From: Acanthaster planci
Taxonomy: Eukaryota > Echinodermata > Asteroidea > Valvatida > Acanthasteridae
Assembly: GCF_001949145.1 (NCBI RefSeq)
Contig: NW_019091568.1
Location: forward strand, 378,272-421,777
DNA length: 43,506 bases
Reading direction: 5' to 3'
This document shows positions 11,801-26,800 of the stretch, one piece after another. A program made the position numbers and the translations under genes. Every line of letters starts with the position of its first letter. Position 1 is the stretch's first letter. The notes beneath the pieces are model-generated. The model had not been told where the DNA came from. It was given only the letters and a program-made list of their open reading frames with translations, and ran no database searches.

Positions 11801-14800
11801 TTAATTCAATTCACTTTAACACCCTTTAGCAGAGTTGCTTGGATTGAAATCAGCGCACATTTGGAGTAAACATTGAAAGATTAGTGTTTGTGCCTGTAAG
11901 TGCCCCTTGAAATTAGCACCACAAAGACGGCAAGTTATGTCATTTCAACGGTGCATTGTTTGTCAACCGTCTTGTTTGCAGCCAAAGGATAACGAATCTG
12001 AAGTCGAAACAAGCAATTCAAATTTGTTTTACCAGTTTTATGAGTGGCTCGTCGATAATGAGGGAGATTTGAATGACGAGAAATTCGGAGAACGAGGAAA
12101 CATTTGTTTAGAGCGCTCATGCTAAAACAAACTACTATAAAGTGATACAGCCGGTGTAAATAAACTAAATGGATGTCAAATTTGGACTGGTGGTCATTCT
12201 TTGACCTCCGTGTAAGATAAACCAAAGATCACAATTGACAATTCTCGAATATTTGAATACGTCGCGTAAATATTCATGACTATAAACCATTCAGCAATTC
12301 CGCAGTGAAAATAAAAATTGGTCAGTCTGTTAATTCGCTGGTCTCATGCAAGCGGTAGTCCATTTGAGAGCAGTACTGCATGTATATTCCTCCTTAAACT
12401 GTACTTCCATGAAATTTTATTTGATTTCTGGATTGAATTGGATGCATATGAATCATCCTGATGTGCTCACTTCAAGTTGTTGGACGATCCATTATTCCAC
12501 CGACAGCGCCACTTTTTTGTGTAAGTTTTCGCCGTTGCAATCAGTCTTTCTCCTGCTATAAACTTTGTTTGACAATACACTCTTTACAGTTTGCGCATGC
12601 GGTATTGGATCATTTCACCGAATCGCTGTATTATTACAAAAGTGAGGTTTGACTTGCAACTTGCAAGACGAAGACCCTGACGTCGAGTCTATACTTGCTC
12701 AGGCACTGCGTATTATCCACTCAAATGACCAACACTTACCAGTCCAATCTCTCGCGTGACCCGTTTGACTAAACCACATCTCAGACTTCCTGTGATCTTG
12801 TGCCATATCTGTCTATTATTTTGTCAAAACAGTTATATGTTTAACACAGCAAAGTGTTGAGTATAAATAAAGCAAGTAAGTATAAACTGTAAAACAAGTT
12901 TAGAAACGGGTTAGGGTTAGGGGTTAGGTATAGGGTTACGGTTAGGTAGTAGGTTGAACTTTTCATCGAAAAATCAATATTCATCTGAAGGCTGATACGG
13001 CAAAACTTTAATCAAAACCAGTCCATTATTTTTGCCTTGGGCCTTTTTGACTCAAGTAAACCTATCCAAAATAAAAATAAAACAAATTAAACTGAATTCG
13101 TGTTTAATTAGACTTTCTGCTCTAAACAATCACCGATTCAGGGAAATGTAATCCGTTCCCTCCATGCGAGCCAATCGGTCGGGTCTTTGAAAGAGCAATT
13201 TTGTGAGACTGCGCTGAAACTAGTTCTATCAAATTGTGCCAAACTAGTCGCAGTATGGCAGATGCCCGCATCAGCTTTCCAGTTTAATTTTCAGCGGATG
13301 GTAAAAGTTACACCCACGCTGCAACTTAAGCCGCAAGTCCATTTTAGTTTCCAACCCTCTCTATTTGGACGCGCGAATAAAAGAAACCGCTCAAAATGTT
13401 TGGTTTTTTTACTACGAAGTTAACTGATTTTTTAGATTGAATGTAATTCGAATCAACTTTGGGGGCGAATTTTGTCAAGAAGTGTCTGAAGTTGATATGT
13501 TTTTCAACACCATTCTCTTACATCGACCAGCAGCGGCCATTTTACGAGAGTATTGCTGTGTTTTGAGTAGACAAGAAGGGTGGTGTTAGAATTTATCCCA
13601 AATCCTGTTGCCAAGCATCGATTTCCTATTTTTCGTATAGACCACGGTATCCATTAAACTTTGTGTAGTGCGCCCAGAGAATCGGAGCGTGTAAATAACG
13701 GTAAAGGTTCGGTCGGTCTACAAACATGCACATGATCGTTAAACCATTGCCTATGGCGAAGTCAACTCTCTGTGAGAGGGATCGATTCTTTTGAAGGTGC
13801 CGATCTCTGCTACATTTACATTTTGCTCTGCATAACCAACAACACCTTCTTAGCAGAATATGGAGTTACGGATGTGGTACAAGCGAACACAACAAATATT
13901 TATCTCTGTCCAAAATTCTTGTGACTGCCGCCCTATAAACGCCCACCGTTAACAGCATGTCCATTCCGTTTCAGACAGTGTTTCTGTTAATCGTCACACA
14001 AGAAGTTCGATTTCAGCATTTTTATATTGCTGCAGTTGCATTCCTTAAAAGCGTTGGATATATCGGCATGAGTAACGACATGAACTCAGCTCCGTCGATT
14101 AGAGTGTTTGCTTTTGAACAAGAATTCCATAAGCATAACTGAGTTTGATAACAATTCAGAATTTTCTTGACCGGGTCTTGTATAAATGCACATATTCCCC
14201 TAGCCTAGGTTGGGCGACGTCTACATTGCATTGTAGACGTCGTCCAACCTGGGCTAATATCCCCCCCCTAATTTTGGAGGTCTATGGATCGAGATCGACG
14301 TATTTTTCCGTATTTTACAGGAGCAATATTTCAGATGGTTCGTCGGGTAGCCCTATGGGGCCTGTACACACCATTATCAAATGTGTTTTACAGTCGGTGG
14401 GTGGATTAATGCATAGAGTATCTCTATGATAAAAATTGATAGGCGCTGCAAGGTCTATCGAATTGACGTAATAATCGGACATCGACTTTGGGAGACGTTA
14501 CTAGGAGACGAATATTGGATTCAAGTCGCAACTCAGTTGAATCGGATGCAGACTGCAGCCAAAAATCGAACTAACAAACAGTCATCAGCGTGTTAAGACT
14601 TGAATGAAGGCTACGACGCCTGATACACGAGGTGTACTACTTATGTCAATATTGAAGGCTCGGAGTAATCTTGGTGTATCGAACAATGCTTCCGCCGAAT
14701 CAATACAATAAATCGATCGCGACGCATTTGGGTATCTGCGACGAAGCTGTTCACTGTGTGATAGGGGATAACTATGTGCAGGTGCGTACAAATAAAGTCA

Positions 14801-17800
14801 CGGGCTGACATTACGGAGTTATAAATCGAGACGACAAATTTAAAAGACATTCACATTAAAGCCCTCCCTCCGTACGTGGCCATGGTTTAACCTTGAAATT
14901 AAATGCTTAACCTTTCTGCATCACCCGACAGACACACAATAACGAAACATAAAATCATGTTCTTCGATACGCATAGGGAGTGTTGAGTTTCGTTACCAAA
15001 GCAAAACAACAAGTCTTAAGATTGGACCCGAAAAAAAAAACAAAAAAACAAAAAAANNNNNNNNNNNNNNNNNNNNNNNNNNNNNNNNNNNNNNNNNNNN
15101 NNNNNNNNNNNNNNNNNNNNNNNNNNNNNNNNNNNNNNNNNNNNNNNNNNNNNNNNNNNNNNNNNNNNNNNNNNNNNNNNNNNNNNNNNNNNNNNNNNNN
15201 NNNNNNNNNNNNNNNNNNNNNNNNNNNNNNNNNNNNNNNNNNNNNNNNNNNNNNNNNNNNNNNNNNNNNNNNNNNNNNNNNNNNNNNNNNNNNNNNNNNN
15301 NNNNNNNNNNNNNNNNNNNNNNNNNNNNNNNNNNNNNNNNNNNNNNNNNNNNNNNNNNNNNNNNNNNNNNNNNNNNNNNNNNNNNNNNNNNNNNNNNNNN
15401 NNNNNNNNNNNNNNNNNNNNNNNNNNNNNNNNNNNNNNNNNNNNNNNNNNNNNNNNNNNNNNNNNNNNNNNNNNNNNNNNNNNNNNNNNNNNNNNNNNNN
15501 NNNNNNNNNNNNNNNNNNNNNNNNNNNNNNNNNNNNNNNNNNNNNNNNNNNNNNNNNNNNNNNNNNNNNNNNNNNNNNNNNNNNNNNNNNNNNNNNNNNN
15601 NNNNNNNNNNNNNNNNNNNNNNNNNNNNNNNNNNNNNNNNNNNNNNNNNNNNNNNNNNNNNNNNNNNNNNNNNNNNNNNNNNNNNNNNNNNNNNNNNNNN
15701 NNNNNNNNNNNNNNNNNNNNNNNNNNNNNNNNNNNNNNNNNNNNNNNNNNNNNNNNNNNNNNNNNNNNNNNNNNNNNNNNNNNNNNNNNNNNNNNNNNNN
15801 NNNNNNNNNNNNNNNNNNNNNNNNNNNNNNNNNNNNNNNNNNNNNNNNNNNNNNNNNNNNNNNNNNNNCAAAATGCAAAGCCGAAGGGACGTTTTGTTCT
15901 TTTAAATTTTAGCACAGATACAAAAAAATTTTAACCTACTGATACTTTTCTGCAGTTAATGATTTATTGTATCGCCAGTATTCCAGGGTTTGGAAATTAG
16001 CGTCACGAATCTGTACAGTTGAAGACAAAAATTTGTAGGCCGCAGTTAGTTTAATTTTCGAACTCACGAGGATAAAATTCGCTGAGAGAAAATAACAGCC
16101 CACTATAGTGTTTATTTTCCTCATTTAAATTAGAGCACAATAATCGTGTTTCAGTTTAATTAAAATTACGATATTGGAGAATATGATTAGATGAAAAGGA
16201 ACCAGATTCCTGAAGTCGCGTGAACCGTGCAGCCGGCTTAATTTGCAGCAGGTGTTTTTTTCTGTGATTGATTGCTCTTGACCAGTAACCCCCTTTAGCA
16301 ACCCAAAATCGTGAATGAGATCTGGGATCAGAGATTAAGGACACTTGAATGTGGTAATTATTCCCCAGTTATGAAGAAAGAAAAAGATTGGGCGGCGCTG
16401 GTGACCTGATAAACAAATGTTGAGTAAACGAAGACCGATAAATTATAAAATAATTGTCGGCAACATTATGTGCTATATTGTACAAAAGTGAACTAATTTT
16501 AAGTTCGCCCCTTTGTCTCTGAAATCTTGTTTTAGTTGCGTGGTTGAACTTTTGTATATTGAATAATTTTATGAATATTTTTGTTTTTCCGTGGTAAAGT
16601 CATGAAGGCCTACAATTGCCAACCAGTTAAACCTTACAGAATTATAACAATTTGTCCCCTCAAAGCCAATTCATTTTTAGTCAGAGTAATGTTGTTTTTT
16701 TCTTTTCCCAGGATGATGTTGATGATGAATCTAAGGTTGCATTTCTGCCACCATTGCCTGTGCATACGTGAGTAATTTCCCTTAGTCTTGTCTTTCTTAT
16801 AAAGCGCCTACGGCTACTGCTGCCAAATCTTTAAAAGCAGTTAGCAAATGCTAAAATCGGTCTGGTTTGCAGAAACATTTCATGATAAAAGGTAATTGTC
16901 TCATTTTCAGCAGTGCAACGAAATCATGCTAATTGCTATGAGATCCGGCCGTGTGTTGATAGGGGGATCTGATCTCATTCCACTCAGGTCTATTTTCGGT
17001 TCCGAGAGGGCGCTGTTTAACTGGTGCCGTGGTTGATTTGAAGAACTTTTAATTTAAAACCTTAACTTCCCAGTTTGACAGGAACAAAGTTTGAAACGTG
17101 CCTGAATCAGAACTTAATTTAGTGTGACTGTTACTGTTAGGAGAAAACATACGTGACAGTTATTTATTTAAAACCCCCATTAGCGATCACTTCGTGGGTT
17201 CGGTAACATAGGATTATAATTAATAATGATAAAAAAAAACGCAAACATGCTCTGTTAATGTGAGTGGAGTAATTAAGGGGTCCTGTAATTGTTGGCATCT
17301 GAAAAAAGTCAAAGTCACTGTAACATTGGGTCAAAATTTGACATTTCTTTCAGAAAACATCCCTCCTCAAGCATCCTAAGTTTTTTCTTTTCCTTCATAT
17401 TTGGTAGATTGTACCAGAACCTCTTCCACGACCTCTCCTCAAGTTTCCCCTCAACAGTCCTCAGCAAAAAACTCAGGTCTATCCAGGACAATAATATCTA
17501 CCACCACACCTACTTGCCCTTCGTTGGTACTGCCTCCCTCCACCCTAAGGCCTACTCAGAGACAGAAGTCCGGGAGAAGCCCTATGTTCTCCCGGCTCTC
17601 TGTCCCGGTTGTCGCGGCGACGTAGGGGTCACAGTAGACTTCAGGGGCCTGGCCAGTGTGGACAAGGATGAAGGGATCGGGTCAGAGATCGAAAGCCAAG
17701 GGATCCAGGGTCAGGATGATGTGGAAATTGAGCTAGTGAAAGATAGTGCAGTAACTCTGCAAATGCAAAGCATTTGCTTTGGATGTGCATTGAGTAGTAC

Positions 17801-20800
17801 ACCACAGTGAGTATTAAAATGTCAGAAGTTTGCATGGGTAAAATTCCTGTTTAACGAAAATTGTCAGAAAAGTTTTAAAGCATAAGTAAATCTAACCTAG
17901 AATCTCACCTGTCTCACTTGAGTTTGCATTCTCAGTGTAATGTAACACTTCATTTTTGTATTGTACCATCGATGTTTTTGTGAAACCAGTCTTCTTGAAG
18001 TGGATCCATTTTTTTAATTGTTATTTTGAACTTCTAATGTAAATCTGCCATGGGGACATTTTCCTCAGGAGTCATATTTTCTATTGGTTTAAAACTCAAC
18101 GGTAACTTGAAATTTCTAAACTATTTCCCTCCCTGTTGTGAAAAAAAACCTGTAACTGATTTTTTTTCTTTCAGCTATCACCACAGTAAACCAAGGAGGG
18201 TAGGTGGTGGCTTTACATTCTTCAGCAAAGAACCTCCAAAATATGTCTTGGTTCCAAAGGAGGATGTAGTTACCAAGGAGACGAGGCTACCTGATTCATC
18301 TCTATTGTATTCATGTAAGTTTGTTTTGACTTTCATCTCTTGAATATTAAGTTACTCAAATGAGCACATACATATTGACCAATCACAGTGGCAACATTGA
18401 AAGACTGGTTATCATGCATGCCCCCAAACCAAATTTTCATACGATGAAAGCAGCGTAATTGAAAGTATGCAGACAATTCGTCATCTTCTTGTAAAGAATC
18501 TGGCCAGTCAGCACTCGGCAAATTGTGGCATGCATATTCATTTCAAATAACCTTTGAATTGAAAATCCCAACTTGGAATCCAAAAGTGATTCAGCAATTG
18601 AGATGAACAAATGAATAATTTGATTTTTATGGCAGAAATTATAGAAGTGTTCAGAGCTAAATAGAAATTAAAGAATTTTTTTATCTGAAAGCTGAAAACT
18701 TGACTTTGGACGATGACCTGCGCATGTCAGTGGAGAAACTTCCTGAACCAGAGGGGCCAGTCCATGAGATGACGGTGCCTCGGCAGAAACCCACAAAAGT
18801 TCCTCAATGGATCCTGGATATGGTGCATCACCATGGCGACAGGAACCACAAAGTCAAGCATTACCAAGGTACCCGTGGTATTCCTTCAGTTATTGTTACA
18901 TACGTGCTAGTACAATTCATTGACTGATGCATTTTTGTGTTATTAACATGTAGAACTCATCATTTGAAGATTTCAGGAAAAGGATCCTTTTGAATCTAAA
19001 GCTCTTCGCCTGTTTCTTACCTGGGTGACCGATGTTTCTATCAATTATTTGTTGACAGATATATTAAATTTCTTTTTATTTCATTTGTAAACATATTTGG
19101 TCTTAGTTTAATTATAAATTGTTTTTCATTGTTTAAATCACAGATCACTGTTATGCCTGTTTACAAGGTAAGCCCCCAACACAATTTACAGGAGGAAATC
19201 TTCATTTAACAACAAAAGAGCAGGCCCTGATCCTACTTGATACAGCTATAACTAAAATGAATCCTGTGACTCAACCAATGTGTCGTTGTTGAGTGCAAGG
19301 CCTTTAAAGGAATCTTGCAAGAAATCAAAATAGAGACCTTCACCAGTTTCCATTATTATGTCAAGGAATACATCCAAACGGAGAGCTCACTTTACTCTTC
19401 CCATCACGTATTAAAGGTGCAGTCCATTATTTATAATTATTCAAAAGAGTAATGGATGAAATTATTGTTGAAAAGCATGCATGGGTTAAAGATGGTTATG
19501 AGACTAAACTACCTGTGAAATAATTCTCTCTGGCAAGCTGTAAAAGAAAAACAATGAAAGAAGGCCATTTCCAATGGTACATCTGAAGATGTGTTTTTGC
19601 ATTTAGGGAAAATTATCCTAGAATATTGTTTTTCTTGGAATATGCATTATTCACTGAGCTGAAACTTCCTTAGGTTTTTAGGCACCTGTGAGATTCTGAG
19701 TAAGTTTGTTGTCTCACAGGGACAAAATGCAAAATGACAAACAGTTGCCTTTACATTTAAAACAGATAAACAAATAAAAATGGCCTTACGACTGATTTCA
19801 CATGATCCGTTTTCCCTACAGTCTTGCGCCAGCTCTTGCCGGATTACAACCCCAAGGATTTTTCTGACTGCTCCTCATCTGGTATCGGTACCTCTGTCAT
19901 GTCAGAAGGTGAGGTTAAAGGATCTATGCACAAACTACAGAGGGCGCTTTATAACCTAGCAATGAGGGCAAACAAAGAGAAAGTCACTGTTTGTGTATCC
20001 TCAGATACAAATACTGGAAGAACAGTAACTTGTTCACTTCCAAAACTCTTTCACAGATTTGGCACAGTGCCCTCTGTTGTCTGCTGCATTTAAAATAATC
20101 ACTGACTCCCATTCATGAATATGCGTTTTCACTGCACTTATCACATTGAGCATATTTGGGAATGGAAATGTTTGGTTTTGTTGGGCTGCAGCCACAATTA
20201 TACAAGTGTATTTGTCATAGCCTCATGAATATTCATACTTTCAACCTTGTTGGTAAGCAACCAAGGCTGCTTGAAATCATCTCAAAAGATAAAGTGACCT
20301 AAATCCAAAGGGATTACTTACTGTGATTTTCTCACAGAATAAGACTTGGTGGTAATCCTTATTGGAAAATGGTTTTTGCACAAAGGAACAATCCAAGAAG
20401 ATTTGGAGAACCCATAGAGCAGAGCAAAGAATGAGACATAAAGAATGATGTGCCTTGTAAGCACTGGTAGGGAACAAGATTCACTTAACAACTCCTGGAT
20501 TTGTGTACAATTAGTGTGCATGGTTTAAGTTATTTGACACAAGCTTGGTTTTCAGATTAATGTTCGTCGTGAACATGATCAAAACGTTATTGGGGGAATT
20601 AAATATTGTAGTGCTGAATAAACATGCTATCAGTCTATTCTACCAAATTGATAGTTCACAAGTTTTTATGCATGCATTTGTTAAAAACATTTGCATGTAG
20701 TTTTTCACTTGCTCGTAAATGTTTGAGAATGCAGAATTGCAGGATTGCCTTAGATGCCACAGTGTTGGAAGCTGTTCTAAAATGTGTAGAAAAGCAACCT

Positions 20801-23800
20801 CCAAACTTGTTTATCCACATTTTTGTCTTTCAGCAACAAGGCTAGAGGAAGAAGCTCGCATTGAGGAAGAGGCCCGGCTGCGGATGGAGGCTAGAGCTAG
20901 GGAGAAGCGACGTCTGGAAGAGGAGAGGTTGAGACGGGAAGAGTACGAGAGAGAGAGACGGAAACATCTTTACAAAGGTGAGTCCACAGGTGACAGATAC
21001 AAAAATGTCATGACGATCGAATTCAGAATTTGCTACGTTCATCACTTTGTTCTGATGTTGCCATTCTCAGTTTCATGGACCTGCTAATGTCAACACTAAA
21101 CCTTGCTTGTTGGCTACACACTTTTGCTCAGCAAATTTCAGGCGTCAGCTAAAAGTAAAGAAACATATTTCTCACTGTGCTGTTTTTTGAAAAGGTGATT
21201 GTTCTAACCCTATCATACTTCAGGGTAAGGTTTTGTCACTAGATATTTGGAAATTATGATTTCACTCCCGAAGTTTGTTGACTTTATTCAGCTCCAAAAG
21301 CCTTTCAACCAAAGAAGTCGGAAGTGAAGGTAACGGAAACCCAGGACCCCTTCAGCAAAGAACGGATGCTGGATGTCCCCAAGAATGAAGGCTTCAAGGT
21401 CCAGAAGTCCACCAAGCCCCCAACCAAGACAGTGGAGACCAGACGGGAGGAGAAGATCTGGAAGGAGCCAGAGCGGTTTGAACTGAAAAAGCCCGCCCCG
21501 AAGGCTGCCTCGGCTGTACGGAAACCGCCCGAGAGAAAGGAGCGGCTTCGCCCGGAGACACCGCCTCCACCTCCCCCACCTCCTGTTGCTAAGAAACCGA
21601 CCATTCCCATCCAGCCTAAGAAGAGGGAGGTGGCTGAACCCATCCCATCGCTCAGGGAACCGGCTGAGGCACCGCCTAAGAAGCAACTGGAGAAGGCAAA
21701 GTTTGTAAAGCCGCCCATCAAAAAAGTCGAGAAGGAGCTGTTACCAACCCCAGCCCCACCTCCTATGCCAGTGCGGGCTAAGACTCCGCCTCCGAAAAAG
21801 TAAGTTTTTACTATGATGTTTAGAGTAAGTTGTCTGCGAAAGAAATTTAGATGCATCGTAGGACATGTTGAAGAGTAATTTCCCATGAAAGGTTTATGTT
21901 TTTTTCTAAGTCCAGGAAATCACATCAAATGACGGTATTGACCAGTTACATATTTGCGGAGATTTTTCTTAATGTGGGTGCAAATGCAAAGCAAATTTGA
22001 TGTTACAGAACATTTGTAAACTTCTCCAGAGTTGAGATTGTTTACAGATTCGCAACACAAAGACTTGCCTTGATATTTAGCATCAACCTGTCTTGCTTGT
22101 AAATTTAACTGGGGTTATGATATCTCTGACTTTGTTCTTGAGCATGCAGTTAAGATATCTTTGTATCACAGTATTGCTTATGGTAACTTTTAACTGTAAT
22201 GACTTTCTCCAAACACAAGAAAACCTGTCGCTCGAGCGGTAACGCCACCCCCCAAACCAGTACAAGACCCTCCGAAAGTTATCGAGAGAACCAAACCAGT
22301 CCTGAAGGAAAAACCCAAACCGGTCCAGAAGGAAGAAATGCCCCCACCCCCGCCAGTTAAAAAGATTGCAAAAACCGAAAAGGTGGATCGCAAACCGAAG
22401 GTCGTACAAAAGGAAGAAAAGAAACAGCCAGAAAAAGTGGTGGTGTAAGTTGGTAGCCTGCAATCTGCAGCATGTCATTATCTTCCATGCTTGGAGCACT
22501 GGTGCATGTGTGCCGAGTGACCACAGCAACCGACCATCTGCACCTTGTCCTTTCAAATTCATTCTTGCTTGCAAGTCTCGCCAATTATCATATATGTCCT
22601 GGAATGAAAGAGATATACACTTCTGTGTGTTGTTTACTAACATCGTCTTGGCTCTCATATGCAATATTGAGTGGACATAAGTGTCAAATTCACGCTGTCA
22701 GCAGCGGCAGAAAGAGAGCCTTGGCAGATACCTACATGCCATCCTTGCCATTTGCCAAACAACCATGCTAAGAAAGTTTGCACATGTACACACATTCAGA
22801 TTAAACTTGTTCGTCAGCGTCCCATGACACTGCGGATCATCAGGGAACATAAATGGAGCATCTCCTCCCATTGGACCCTGTTGCTAACACTCTCTTTCTT
22901 TACAAACTCAAAGCCTCAAGACTTACAGCTTCAGTGTCAGTGATCAAGGGGCATTTGGTCAACAGGAAGATGGATTGCAAGTCAGACACCTAATTATTAC
23001 CTGACTGTACAATCTGCCTTGTGCAGATGCACAGGTTCACCACACCATATCTACCCATCTGCAAATTGTAACTGCCTACTAGCTGCACAACATTTGATGA
23101 TGTGTTAATTAGCACTACTTATATCATCACTTGCAAAATCTCACATCACAGAGGTTGAAAGTACAGCCAGACATTTTCTGATCATTTACAATGTACAGTA
23201 TTCGTTGCAATGAAAGTGGACACTTGGTTTGCATGTGACAGTTTATTTGACCACAATACATGATAGAATGTCCCTGCACTTTGTGTGTCTAATTTTACCC
23301 TTTTACATCATTATTATTTATCACACTTGCATGAAACACAGCTTCCACGCACATTTTACCTCATCAGTGAGTATTTAACACGTGTTAATGATGAATTTGT
23401 TCATCTTGTTTTTGAATTTGTGATTTTTTAAAAATTCCACGCACAGTTTGCACTGTATAAATTTCTGTGCCAACTCAAACTTACTGCCCAACTCAAAACT
23501 TTAAAACATCAGATTGCTTTCCAGAATTGTTGATGAAGCTGCCGGTAAATGCCCTATGCATCACTTTTTAAGCAGTGCTCATTTCAAAACTTGTTCAAGG
23601 TTTATTTTCTGAAGTCATATTTTTTTCTTTTTTTAAACCAGGAAAAAGAAGCCACCACCGAAAGAACCCGCAGTCATACCAAAGAAAGGTAGCTTAAGAA
23701 TCTGAGATATATGCAAATATGCTTTGCGTACTTTTTGAGAAATTACTTTTGTTGATTTTTTTTTTATTGTGGGGGGGGGCGTCCTTAAAAATATTGTTAC

Positions 23801-26800
23801 TTTTTGGGAGAGAATTCTTTCAAAACAGTTTGCCCTAAGATGGAGATTTGTGCTGCCTGGTATTTTGGTTGAAATTACAAATTTAAGTGTGTTCAGAGGT
23901 GGAAGAAAAAGTGACGAGTGGTTATTTAATTGAGCCTTTTGTCGTCACTAGAATTGTACAAAGACCAGCATATTCATTATTCCTCTTATATTTTTTTCAT
24001 TATGGGAACAGAAGTAAAGTATGGTTTTTGTTACAAATGCTTTCTGTTGCCATAGTTGAGGATACAAGCGAAGGAGAACAAAGAGCCAACTCAGTATTGT
24101 CAATACTCTCACTTGTAAATGAAGACAGAGCAACGATTGGGCACGGTTCGGAAAACTACGGTATACGCAAGAGCATGCTGTGTTTCCATGGGCTCTTTCA
24201 CTACTTCACTGATTTCTTTCTGCACAGCAGAATTTTGTTTCATTATCACACAGTTTGAGTCAATGGACTGTTATTTTGCAAATATCACAAGTTTGAAATT
24301 CATTTGCCTGGATATTGCAAATTTGTTTTGACTCGTGAATAGTGAGAAATTGTTTTTATGTCTGATGTAATTATAGGGGAGAATATTTCACAATCTTTCT
24401 TTTTTCTAGTTTTTGAAAGGCCTTTCTCAGTTTGACTGGCGGAGGGATTGATTATATGCGTAATTTATTTGCTCAAATGCAGCACAGCATGTCTGATATT
24501 GCCACTTTTTAACCAACAGAAAGAGAATTGCTTCTTTTCTTGTCACTTCAATCACATTCTCAGTTAAGTCTCTCTTTAGAATACAAACAAAATGCACATC
24601 TGCCAGTCATTCCAATTTAATCGCAACTGTCCTGATTTTTAAGCTTTCAGACTGCCAAAAAGGTTCCAATTTCTATAAAATGAAAAAATTAAAAAGTCCC
24701 ATCAAAGAGGGCGCTATTGCAGAAAGAAGTGGGCACTTTTCGTAAGAAGAGAGCTATTTGCTAAATGGCAGTTTTTACACATACATATGAATGTGTACAT
24801 GTAAATAGCTTCTTTTGTGTGCCTTCATGCTTCGCTATGGGCTCAAAAATGTTTGTTGCGATTTGTAACTTTTTCAGGGTTGACAGGTTTGCAAATAGCA
24901 CATTTATCTGCACCATGGGGTTGTTTGGAAGCCTGCTAAGCATGTGCCAAATTTTTGAAACCAAAGTACTCCATGCTTCTCTCTCAACAGAAGTCAAGAA
25001 AGAACCTCCCCTTGTAAAACATATGACTCCTCCCCCACCTCCAGCCCCACCTAAAGACTCAACCCCTGAACCTACTCCCCCACCCCCACAAGACCCCACC
25101 CCTCCATCTCCAAAGGAGTCCACACCTCCACAGACACCCACGCCTACACCACCCCCTGCAGAGTCAACACCTCCCCCACCAAAAGAGTCCACCCCTCCAC
25201 CCAGGGAACCCACTCCCCCACCCAAAGAGCCCACCCCCCCTCCACCACCCAGAGAACCCACCCCTGTGGAACTGATCCCACCACTGCCACCGAAAGATCC
25301 AACACCACCCCCACCAGAGCCTGAACCAGAACCAGGTGAGTCTACACTCATCAGATCAAAGCAACTGTCCTTCTCAAATTTTGAGCCCATGTTTACTTGA
25401 AAACTATTCAGAAATCTTCTTTCATGTAGGTAAGAATTAAATTGCTTAACAACAACTTTCCCTCCTTTGAATGGGAGAAAACCATCTTTTAAGTATATTC
25501 TTTCAATTTAACTTAAATCAGTTTTGCAAAACATTCTTGCTAAGGTATTAAATTTGTATTCAGCAACTCAACCAGCAGGCTACCTCCTTAACATTGGTCT
25601 TTTATTCCAAGATCATTTTAATATCTTCATTTTCCCACACTCATGCATGATCCTTAAGTCAGCTTATAAGTTTTCACATCGTCAGCTGAGACAATCATTT
25701 TCAGTGCTTTAATCTAGACAGTCTTTACTTATCTTCATGCCATCACTTGTACTCCTTACATCATCATCCCCATCCGACTTCTTGATTTTTCTTCCATCAT
25801 CATCTGTGGTAGTCATCATCAAACGTAAGAAGCCTCCAAGGCCCAGACCACAACGTAAGAAACCCCCAAAACCTGTCAAGAAGGCAAAAAAGAAGGAACC
25901 AGGTGAGACGAAACATAGAAATGTCATCATTACACTGTTGTCCTGGCATAATAACATCTTTGTTATTTCACACATGTGGATGAGGGTAGTGGGCGGGGCT
26001 TATCAGATCTATCTCCCAGTAATTGCAGAATATTGTTTTCTGATTGGCTAATTGTTTACAAACCACTGAAGCAGGGAACTTCAGAGTCAAAGCAGCCCAA
26101 AAGAGTACCAAAGTATAGCATCATTTAGAACTGGGAAGTGCTGTACAAATGGAGTACAGACACGTGTTGGTCCATACACTGGTTCTCGCACTAAGTCCTA
26201 TTACACACACACAATTATAATGTGACATACTCACCTTGCTACTCTATAGCAGTAATGCATCACCTTGGAATATGCTGAACACTTTCCCTCTTCTACATGC
26301 ATGAATATGCAAATACATGGAACTTGAATGCGTTAATACACTATATGCTGCTGCTTGCTAGTTTCATAACAGTGCATTAGACAAATATTTGCATCACATC
26401 CAGTGATTGAGTCACAATAGTGGTAACAAAGCCTTTTGACAAATTCTGCATTCAAAGATGACTGATGTGTTACTTTCGATCCATGCTGGATATTTCAACT
26501 AATTCTTTGAAAGATTTCTCCAGCTTTGCTAATGCAAACGGTTTATTTCACTCGCTAAATCTTTTCTCTTTCTAATGAGAAAATGTCTCAATAGAAATGT
26601 TTATCATTAACGCTTCTTTCCTCACATGACAGTACTTGAAACTAATGCTAATTAATCATGCCCACTCTCTCTTTGTGTAATATTCTCTGCTACTTGCTTC
26701 ACATTGTAACTTTGTTGGTAACCATCAGAGGTACCACTCAAGTCTGAGAGGCCTTACATGGATATTCCCCAAGTGCCGTTCAGACAACCTGGTAGGTTGC

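Larger units (their letters stand above)
8881..16711 (+). other. Intron 1 of the large gene (7.8 kb, contains assembly gap)
   Basis: Phase 0. It holds an interstitial telomeric tract (12908-12955), a tight foldback (14201-14256) and the N-gap (15057-15868). Open frames of 60-160 codons occur at 9222-9707 and elsewhere, but they have no splice context, codon signal or domain. The low-complexity A/C run just before the gap probably caused it. An exon could be hidden in the gap, but the phase-0 junction of exons 1 and 2 does not require one. Confidence 0.7.

Noticed and set aside
14955-15915. Four open frames of about 300 codons over the N-gap
   Set aside because: They consist of ambiguous bases; only the few flanking codons are real sequence.
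21288-21886. Gly-rich minus-strand frames over exon 9
   Set aside because: Antisense shadow of the Pro/Lys-rich exon.
24051-24116. Possible small extra exon (acceptor ccatag, [13 protein letters not shown])
   Set aside because: It could start in phase 1, but the donor (gtaaat) is weak and the sequence does not fit the surrounding Lys/Pro-rich protein; needs transcript support.
24761-25390. Gly-rich 209-residue frame on the minus strand
   Set aside because: It is the antisense of the Pro-rich exon 12 of the large gene; Pro codons read backwards give Gly.
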